A DNA stretch of 64,000 nucleotides from Ceratopteris richardii (Eukaryota > Streptophyta > Polypodiopsida > Polypodiales > Pteridaceae). The translations under genes and the position numbers were made by a program. Shown piece after piece: positions 56,120 to 64,000 of the stretch; positions within the stretch are counted from its first letter, which is position 1, and each line of letters begins with the position of its first letter. The stretch spans positions 162,792,806 through 162,856,805 of the forward strand of contig CM035413.1 of assembly GCA_020310875.1 (NCBI GenBank), in the 5' to 3' direction. Under the pieces are notes generated by a model. It worked only from the letters and a program-made list of their open reading frames with translations, was not told the origin of the DNA and searched no databases.

Positions 56120-57809
56120 ACTTCTACACCATGATTCATGTTCAAAGGAAAAGAAAAAAAATACTTCAAAACAACTTGAGATAAAAGATTTTCTTTAAAA
56201 CTCAAACACTCAATGTTTCCAAGACTCAAAGTAGGTGATCATCATAGGTGAAGCAAGATTTCTATTGTTTCTTGTGCTTGTTTGGGGAAGAATTTCAACC
56301 AAAATTACTTAATGAACAAAATAAAAAATAGATATTGATAAATCAAAAGATTTGTCAACTTCCTAATTCTAGCCTAGATCTTGCTTGTGCTTCAAAATTA
56401 TTTGATGTCCTTTCTTTTTCTGAAATTGCACCTAATCTTTTTTTGGTGATTTTCTTGATCATAAAGAATCAACAAAGTCAAAGAAAATTTAACCTTCTGA
56501 TCTTTTGTTTGATTTTTTTTCTTGATGATAAGAAGCTACAAAAATAGAAAAATTGTTTGATTTTCTTGATGAAGCAAATCAAAGAAAAGTGTTTACTTAC
56601 TACATGATTTCTTTTTTCTTTTTTTTTTCATTTTCATTTTTATGAAAACCCTAGGTAAATTGGTTTCATTTTATTTAGGGCAAAAAATATCAAAAAAATC
56701 ATAAAAACTAGATTAAACTTGCAAATAAATTTCTCTTTTGTAATGGAGTGATGGATGAGGCATATGAAGTGGGGTGAATGAGAGAAATCTGAAGGAGAAC
56801 TCAAAAAATCAGAGATATTCCATGAAAAGTCAAAATTGTTTGTTTTCTTGAACTTTCTTTCAAAAATCCAAAAAATATATGAATTTTTTATGTTTTGTAG
56901 GTGACACTTGGAATGAGAGTTGTTGAAGCACATTAAAAAAGACCAAGTTGGAAAAGGAAGCGAAAAACACAATTTGCAAGAAGAATTAAAAAATCACAAT
57001 TTTCATATCAGAATCGCGATTTTCAGCAAGATGGTAAATTTGCTTCAATTGTGCTTTTGGATATCCAGGTAAGTAAGTTAATAAGATGTTGTGAAGTGCA
57101 TGAAAATTGAAAAAAATAAGTTTGAGCCTTCATTGATTGAAAATTAACAAATTTTAACAACTGACACAAAATTGTGATTTTGATCCTGAGAGGTGAATAT
57201 GGGAATTTGATAAAAAAAGGATGTTGTGAAATAAATTTGTTAATGACTATGCATGGTTATGATAATGTCAAAATCTTGAAGTTGAAATCATTGAATTCAT
57301 TCAGAATCACGATTTCCATCATACTATGAAAGCACAAATTTCATTTGAAAAACTCTTTTGAGTGATTGTGAGTGTGAGAGAGTGAGTGAGAGAGAGCGAA
57401 AGGAGTTGCAATTTTTAGCAGACATAAAAAGCACGAGTTCTAGCTATCAAGGTGGCAAGGTATTTTGTTTATAGATTTAGTTTTGCATTAATTGAAATTT
57501 AAGAAATCATTTTTGCACAAGAAAAGCATATAAATCACCAAAAACACATAATCACGATTTTTAGACTTTGAGTTTTTCACACTATTTTTTTAGATTTTCT
57601 AGGTTTCTTTTATTGCATGTTGTTTTTACATCTAGGCACCTTTATACATGTAAAGAAAACCTAAACAAATCAAAATCCAAAAATTACATCACCCTGCACA
57701 AAATTACGATTATGTGCAAAGGTCCAAAATCATCATTTCCAGAAACACGATTTTCATCAAAAAATCATGTTTTATATGATTCTGAGCAATCATGATTGTC
57801 TAGGAATCC
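56120..57809 (-). other. AT-rich non-coding block of gypsy O
   Basis: About 1.7 kb, strongly AT-rich, with homopolymer runs and a short GA-rich microsatellite near 57368-57400. No coding frame resembling any known family was found. Scattered CACGATTTT words increase towards 57700. In N the matching place between pol and ORF2 is only 240 bp, so this block is extra in O or was lost in N. Confidence 0.6.
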
Positions 57810-58085
57810 AAAATTGTGAAAAGCACGACTTTTACTCAAAATCGTAAAAAACACGATTTTCATTCAAAGTCGTGAAAAAACACAATTTTGGATCAAAATC
57901 GTGAAGAACATGTTCTTTACTCAAAAATCGTGAAAAACACGATTTTCATCCAAAGTTGTGAAAAAAGCACGATTTTGGATCAAAATCATGAAAAACAGGA
58001 TTTTTACTCAAAATTGTGAAAAAGACGATTTTCATCCAAAGTTGTAAAAAACAACAACATGATTTTGGATCAAAATGGTGAAAAA
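57810..58085. repeat. 86-bp tandem repeat rich in CACGATTTT / AAAATCGTG
   Basis: About three diverged units with an exact 86-bp period. The landmark CATCCAAAGT (or CATTCAAAGT) starts at 57861, 57947 and 58033. Each unit contains facing AAAATCGTG and CACGATTTT words, so it can form hairpins. It abuts the integrase coding end at 58086. Confidence 0.85.
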
Positions 58086-59704
58086 CTCTTTGCAGCATAG
58101 ATGTCTGCCGCTGCTCGTAGCCTTGTCTCACCCAAGCATTCTAGATCAATGATCCTAAAGGATAACTCGTGTCCATTCCACTCATGCTCTTGTGCTACTT
58201 TTAAAGTTGGGATTAGGAAGTCCAATGGTAGCACAACATTTTGTCCGAAGACCATCTGAAATGGGGTGGCATTGAGTACTGTTTTATAGGCAACTCGGTA
58301 GGCCCAAACAACATGATGAAGTTGTTTGTCCCAATCAGAGCACTTATTATTTACCAGTTTTGTCAGTACATTACATAGGATCTTGTTTGTGCTCTCGGCT
58401 TGTCTTTTAGCTTGTGGATGATAGGGGGAAGACTTCTTATGTATCACAAAGAATTCTTGGAGAAGATTTTCAATGACTTCATTCAATAAGTGTGTGCCCC
58501 TATCACTTACTAACTCTATTGGTAATTCATATCTCGTGAACGCATTCTCAAATAAGAACTTTGCCATTGTTTGAGCATCATTCTTTGTTGTGGCTTGAAC
58601 TTCTACCCACTTTGTAAGGTAGTCGGTGGCTGCAATAATGTACTCAACATGGGAGTTTCTAGCTGGGGGGTTAATAGGACCTACAAAGTCTATGACCCAC
58701 TTCGAGAATGCACGTCCTCCCATCATTGGCCTCAAAGGCATCTCATCTTTCCTAATTGGGTATTGGGCACGTTGGCATGTGTCACATTTCTTCACATAGG
58801 TATGTGCATCCATATGAAGAGTGGGCCACCAAAGTCCTGAGAATAGAATAGTCTTAATTACTCTATCAAGACCAAAATGTCCACCTGCAACACTGCTATG
58901 GGCAGTTTCTAAATAGTCTGATTTGTGAATGCACAATCCCAAGTAACCATCTCTACCTCTTTGGTATAGGTTATCGCCTATGAGGGCATAGTCTTGAGCT
59001 TCTTGCTCTATGCTTCGTTTCCTTGCTAGATTAGCTTCATTGGGTAATGTTCCTGATCTCATGAATTCTACCAATGGAGCACTCCAATCTGGAATTAATG
59101 ATATGTGATAAAGAGTTGCATGCTCCACTAGGGGTTTCTCTTTGCATTCTGGAGACTTTTTAATCCACTCATGAATTTCTTTGTCCATGCTAGGCCAATA
59201 CACTCCTAAGCGTTTTAGATTTTGCAATGTTCATTGCTTAGAATAGTGATTCCCTAGAAATCCTTCATGGGCTTTTTGCAACCAACTACTATGTTCATCG
59301 TCCTCGACACAAGCTAATACACCTTCTATATCTTGTACATGCTTCCGGCCAATATTTGATATTTTTGTGATTTTACAAGTTCATCTTTGTGTGTCTTCAC
59401 ATTCTTGTTTGCAAGTCAAAAGGTTAGGACAGGCACCAACTTATTTGCCCATTTAGGAACAACTTCTAAATTGAACAGATAAGCATCAAGCAATTCATCA
59501 GACACTCCTTGCGGTGACTCTCCTGAAGTGATGTGAGAAAGGTGATCCGTTGTGAGGTGAGTCTTACCTTTCCTGACAACCACTTCAAAGTCATATTCCA
59601 TTAGTAAGAGGAACCATCTTACTAAGCGTCATGTATTGCAAGGTTTATTGACCAAATATAATAAAGCTTGATGATCAATGAAAAACTTGAACTTGTTGGC
59701 CAAC
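58086..59704 (-). pseudogene. RNase H end and integrase of gypsy O
   Basis: RNase H landmarks (ANKFKFFIDHQALLYLVNKP) lie near 59630-59700. The first zinc-finger module is near 59150-59230 (LKRLGVYWPSMDKEIHEW, PECKE) and the second near 58750-58890 (HSSVAGGHFG, SGLWWPTLHMDAHTYV, CDTCQR). The DDE core shows IDFVGPINPP near 58690, SDRGTH near 58500 and a QAESTNK block near 58400. As in A and N, the zinc finger is doubled. No second protease is recognised after the integrase here. Fossil. Confidence 0.87.
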
Positions 59705-62664
59705 AGGTTTCTATATGTGCCTACAATCACCAAGAATTTTATGAGTGTTGGGCAGATTGTGGAAAAAGGTTTGCAGGTTAGGTTCAACAAATATGGAGCA
59801 TTTGTGGAGGATCCCCAACATGGATTCAAGAGAATTGCCAAGGCAGAAAAGACAGGTAGGTTATTTACATTTGAACTTGAAGATACAAAGAATATTGCAC
59901 TTTATAGCTACAAAGATCAAACATTGACAGAGCTTGAAATTCTGCAGAGATTAGGGCATATTGGTGAGAGAACCTTAAAGCAAATATGTAGAGATCAATG
60001 TGTCTTTGGGATACCTAATGCATCCAAGCAACACATGATCTATAAATGCGGTGCTTGTGAGTTTGGAAAATCTCACAAGTTACCCTTCTCCAAGAAAGGC
60101 TACATGCATGAGAACTACGTGGAGCTTGTCCATACAGATATATGGGGACCAAGTAAGGATCCCTCAATTTGTAGATCAAGGTATTATTTATCTTTCATTG
60201 ATGATTTTAGTAGATGGGCTATGTTATATTTTATGAAGCACAAAGATGAAGTATTCAATTGCTTGAAGAAGTATCTTGCACTTGTGGAAAACCAAACAGG
60301 AAGAAGCCTAAAAAGACTAAGGTCAGATGGAGGAGGTGAGTACTTCTCAAATGAGTTTGATGCATTCTTGTAGGATAGAGGAATCAAAAGGGAAATCACA
60401 ACAAGGTATACCCCTGAGCAAAATGGGGTGGTAGAGAGGAGAAATAGATTAATTGTTGAAATAGATAGGTCAATGCTAAATGAGAAAAAATTACCTAATT
60501 ATTTGTGGGCAGAGAGTGTATCTACTGCCACTTATCTAGTTAACAGGTTTCCATCTAAATCACTTGATGGGATGACCCCATATGAAGCATGGCATGGTAG
60601 CAGACCTTCACTTGATCATTGCATGATCTTTGGATGTGTTGCTTATGTGCATATCCCATCTCAAATTAGAGGTAAGCTAGACCCTAGGGCAAAGAAGTGC
60701 ATCTTCATAGGGTATGATTTGAGTCAGAAAGGATACAGGTTTTATAATCCATCCAACAAGGGATTCATGGTCAATAGAGATGTAGTCTTTGATGAGAATG
60801 ATTCTTGGTTTGAAAGTGAATGCAGGAAAGTAAAGTTGCCTTATGACTTGGAAGAGGAGTTTCCAAGTCTCACCAAGGAGGAACCAAACCAGATTGAAGA
60901 CATCAGATCAGATGATGAGGACATCATCAAACTAGAAGAATTCAAGGCATGGAAGTCAAAGGGCAAAGCCAAAATGAAGAAGTTGGAGGACATACCTGAA
61001 TCATCCAACCAAGCAATCAGAAGATCACAAAGGGAGAGCAAGAAGTCAATCAGATATGGGTATGAAACTTCTAGTTACTAAGCATTCTATTTATCTTGCC
61101 AAAGATTTATCAATCAAAGAGCCATCATCATATGAAGAGGCAAAGACTAAGGCAGAACGAAAGGAAGCTATGGATGAAGAAATTGAAGCACTCAAAGAGA
61201 ATGATACTTGGGAGCTAGTGCCAAAGAAGGAATCTATGAAGGTAATTGGTTCTAGATGGGTCTATAAGATCAAGAGAAATTTAGATGGATCTATTAGCAG
61301 GTACAAAGCTAGACTTGTGGCCAAGGGTTTTGCACAAACCCAAGGAGTTGATTATGAAGAAACCTTCTCACCTGTGGCCAAAATGCCAACCATCAAGGTA
61401 TTTGTAAGTGTGGCTGCATCAAAGAATTGGAACATGTACCAATTGGATATAAAAAATGCATTTCTTAATGGTTGGACTTCAGAGGAGGTTTACATGGTTC
61501 AACCTCTTCGCTATGAAGACCCAAACAAGGTAAATCATGTGTGTAAAATGAACAAAGCTCTTTATGGATTGAAGCAGGCACCTAGGGCATGGAACCATAG
61601 GTTGACTACATACCTTCAAGATCAAGGATTCATCATGAGTAAAGCAGATACTTCTCTATTGGTTAAGAGAAGTAATTTAGAGGTGATATACCTATGTGTG
61701 TATGTTGATGATTTCATACTTATAGATAATGATGCCAATGGCATCAAGCAGATCAAGACTCAAATGATGTAGGAGTTCAAAATAAGTTTTCTAGGGTCAC
61801 TAAAGTATTTTCTTGGACTCGAGTTAGTCTACACTAATTCTGGGATCAAGGGATCACATGTTTAGAGAGAGCCAAATTTGAATTCAAATTCAAGTTTGAA
61901 GATAGCATCTATAGAAACTCCTTGAAATCTCGCCGCCATTACACTCCCTTAGAGAGCCATTCATTTGATCATTAGTAGAAGTTGAGTAGCACACTTCATT
62001 GCTTACTCACCTCACAATCATTTGGCATTATTGCTTTGCCAATGATGTTGTAAATTCATGTTTCATGATACATATACATCATTAAGTATATCTGTTGGTC
62101 TCTCTGTCATTGTCACTCAAAATAGTGTCCTTGTCTTGCTCATATCTCAATCATTATTTTATCATTTTCAATATTCTATAGCTTTTTGGATTCAGCTCTA
62201 AGTCTTATACATGCTGACAAATTGTGAAGACATTCCATGTAGTGGATTGGGAGAACTGTAGATGTCTTAAAAAATCGAGGGTAATGCTACACTTGCTAAA
62301 TTGATTGCTCTGTGTATGGTCAATCATTGTACATGATTGCACTTGGAATCATTAGCTCTTTAAGCTAATTTGATATCTCTAGAAGGAATGTTTCGAATTC
62401 CTATTGTGCTAGGAGCAGTGAGCTTAACAAGCAGTAGATGTATGAACCAAAATAGAGGGTTTTTGATGATTTATGGATTGTGAACTTATCTGTTTTGGAT
62501 CAATCATTACAAGGATCATCTCCAAATTACATAGGCACTTATTTAGTGTCATTGGAAAGCTAAAGAGGTCTACAACTCATCTCTGAACTGAAAGAGGGCT
62601 GGTACAAAGCAGGGATTAGCAGTACCAACTCATTTCTTGGAGTGTCCATCCATCTTTCCCAACA
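59705..62664 (+). mobile_element. Copia Y, 3' part
   Basis: Plus-strand copia: end of protease (NRFLYVPTITKNFMSVGQI), integrase (ICRDQCVFGIPNASKQH, CGACEFGKSH, FIDDFSRWAMLYFMKHKDEV, NGVVERRNRL), linker with VVFDENDSWFE, RT ([47 protein letters not shown] near 61708) and an LTR segment from about 61847. The right edge CCCAACA at 62664 is followed by GTGTA, a near match to GACAC beside the other Y LTR at 42384. Fossil with several breaks. Confidence 0.88.
61847..62664 (+). mobile_element. 3' LTR segment of copia Y
   Basis: Matches the reverse complement of about 41650-42180 in the other Y LTR (GAGAGAGCCAAATTTGAATTC, then TTCATTGCTTACTC and the ATACATCATTAAGTATAT stretch) and continues to CCCAACA. 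The outer start of this LTR is not present. Confidence 0.83.
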
Positions 62665-63466
62665 GTGTAGTGGGCCTCTCTAGCTTGATAATGATCATAA
62701 ATACCTATGTTGCTTGGAACATGATCCACTAATAAAAGGATCAAAATAGATAGGTAGGAAATTAACCCAAGGTCAAGGACTTGCTATTCTTGTCTCTACA
62801 CATGTTCAATATATTGAACAGTTCTTTGAGCACAATAGCAATTAGCTTAATTCCTTTTGGTGATGTCTAATTAACCTAGGCATCTACCAATCATGAGTGA
62901 TTTCATAAAAAATGATGATCTACACCTTGAGTATGGTGTTCAGCAAGTCATGGGACATGCCCGACATTTTTAGGGTGCATCACTCAACAGACCAGAGAGA
63001 AATAAAATGCTTATATCTCAAGATTCAGAGAAGTAATGATAATGAGATTTTGTAGAAATGTATTAGATAGTAAACTAAATTGAGAACAAGCTCTAAGAAG
63101 ATCACTATACTGATGTAGTCATGGTAGAGAAGTGAAGTGAAGATATAATGCAATGGATGTATTAAGTCATGTACAAATACAATGTCATTGGCAATAATCA
63201 ATTGTTCAATCTGTGGGAGGTGAATGAGCTATGAAGTAGGATCTCAATTCACAATGTATCCCTATCAAAATGATCTCATATATTTGAGATAGAACACGGG
63301 TCTTTTGATCCTCCTTTTATAGTTGAGTTTGGAGCCAACCTTTTGAATTCAAATTCAAAATTTTACCTAAAAGTGAATCCTAAAGTATAGGATATGTTCA
63401 CATTACTCAAGTAGCAAATGAATCAAGATTTGATACATTCTAACTCCACATGCAAGTAGTGCACTT
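62665..63466 (-). mobile_element. LTR segment of copia V
   Basis: X-type LTR sequence on the minus strand. GTGTAGTGGGCCTCTCTAGC at its left edge continues the LTR end found at 42384-42474 once copia Y and the inversion are taken into account. It shares the ATTAGCTTAATTCCTTTTGG stretch with the X LTRs. It ends against the Z LTR at 63466. Confidence 0.78.
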
Positions 63467-63875
63467 TCACTCTAGCACAATGGCAAGTACCAATGTGAGG
63501 AGATCCACCTCATAAATGTCAATCCGTGGAGATATGAGGACTACTATGAAGACTATGAGCAAGTGATGGCACAAGTGCGTGAGTGAGAAGCACACAAATA
63601 TGCACACACATACACACACACGTGCACACAAGGCAAGAACAAGGAGAGGAACAATGGAGTTCTTTGCATTAGTCAAAAAGTCTCTTACATAAGCTCAAAT
63701 CACTAACAATCTAACCCCCAAAATGAGTTTTCTAGCTCTATTTATAGTTTCTGATTAGCTTTGGTCCTGTCCAGACCTAGTGTCTGACCTAGTTAAAAAT
63801 TAGGTTCTAGAGCTTATTTGAGGGCTCAAATGGAATCTACAAATATTGTAAATTGGTATGTAGCTACTTCTAACA
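63467..63875 (-). mobile_element. Copia Z LTR, right copy
   Basis: 409 bp matching 11683-12090 in the same orientation, with a CACACA microsatellite near 63600-63630. On the minus strand it starts TGTTAGAAGTAGC right after the purine tract ATTGAGGGAG, supporting its reading as a 3' LTR. Confidence 0.72.
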
Positions 63876-64000
63876 CTCCCTCAATCCTGAGGACTCCTTG
63901 GCTTGAACAAAATGGAGTCTATTCTACCAAAAACAAGATTTACAATGTTTGGGTAGTGATTAAAATCACTCTTAATTGGAAGTAAGTTTAGAAAAAAATA
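63876..64000 (-). mobile_element. 3' internal tail of copia Z, cut by window edge
   Basis: Non-coding sequence shared with 12091-12210 (GGACTCCTTGGCTTGAACA). The rest of the element lies outside the window. Confidence 0.55.

Larger units (their letters stand above)
40251..59704. other. Probable 19.5-kb inverted segment
   Basis: At the left edge, plus-strand gypsy O pol meets minus-strand copia Y. At the right edge, minus-strand gypsy O pol meets plus-strand copia Y. Flipping the interval on paper puts both on one strand in collinear order. It also brings together the ATAAG duplicates of O and the GTGTA duplicates of Y, and gives copia X its two halves on the same strand. The right edge lies in the palindrome TGTTGGCCAACA; the left edge abuts a tandem array. 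Inversion in the genome is inferred; an assembly fault is the main alternative. Confidence 0.78.
52450..59704 (-). mobile_element. Old gypsy O, 3' part
   Basis: Minus-strand gypsy sequence: RNase H and integrase at 58086-59704, a repeat-rich non-coding block, a post-pol coding region, polypurine tract and 3' LTR. It begins inside pol at the copia Y junction near 59704. LTR identity, target duplicates and complementary content tie it to 16136-40250. Fossil with about half a dozen breaks here. Confidence 0.87.

Noticed and set aside
56120-57809. Possible host promoter or matrix-attachment region
   Set aside because: AT-richness alone is weak evidence, and the block lies inside gypsy O between integrase and post-pol coding.
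1-64000. Search for host genes, tRNA or rRNA genes
   Set aside because: Every long frame is explained by a retrotransposon domain; tRNA-like matches are only the short primer binding sites.

Overview
The window is a plant repeat desert made almost entirely of nested LTR retrotransposons. I found no convincing host protein gene, tRNA or rRNA. Two superfamilies are present. One is a very long Ty3/gypsy lineage without a visible chromodomain, seen as three copies here called A, O and N. The other is several Ty1/copia families, called X, Y, V/W, Z and C2. Primer sites match plant tRNA-Asp (gypsy N) and initiator tRNA-Met (copia). The density, size and layering fit a large land-plant genome, with a gymnosperm or fern plausible. 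The species cannot be fixed from the sequence.

Layout. 1-10990: gypsy A, plus strand, cut by the window edge. 10991-13127: small inverted gypsy and copia scraps. 13128-16130: 3' LTR and 3' half of copia X, minus strand. 16136-40250: 5' part of old gypsy O, plus strand. Young gypsy N (21678-38649, minus strand, 16,972 bp) lies inside O, with two 900-bp LTRs and a CACCC target duplication. 40251-42383: 5' part of copia Y, minus. 42384-43354: 5' part of copia V, plus. 43355-52449: 5' half of copia X, plus, split by copia C2 (44394-49397) and by a solo LTR (49765-51027). 52450-59704: 3' part of gypsy O, minus. 59705-62664: 3' part of copia Y, plus. 62665-63466: rest of the V LTR. 63467-64000: a second copy of the Z LTR.

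The main structural result is a probable 19.5-kb inversion, about 40251-59704. Three nested insertions make sense only if that segment has flipped: O (target duplication ATAAG/CTTAT at 16131 and 52445), Y (GTGTA/GACAC at 62665 and 42384, with one mismatch) and X. The inferred order of events is V/W, then X, then O into X and Y into V. N, the youngest, went into O. C2 and the solo LTR went into X at times that cannot be ordered exactly.

The main biological result is the architecture of the gypsy lineage. N has a single open frame of 3113 codons: gag with three CCHC knuckles, a first retropepsin, RT, RNase H, an integrase with two consecutive H2C2 zinc-finger modules, then a second retropepsin-like domain after the integrase. 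Two further frames follow, rich in coiled coil and ending in a basic tail. The extra protease is also visible in A, the second zinc finger in A and O, and the post-pol frames in A and O. N and O also carry a leader array of GGTATCGTATCG-type repeats between the primer site and gag.
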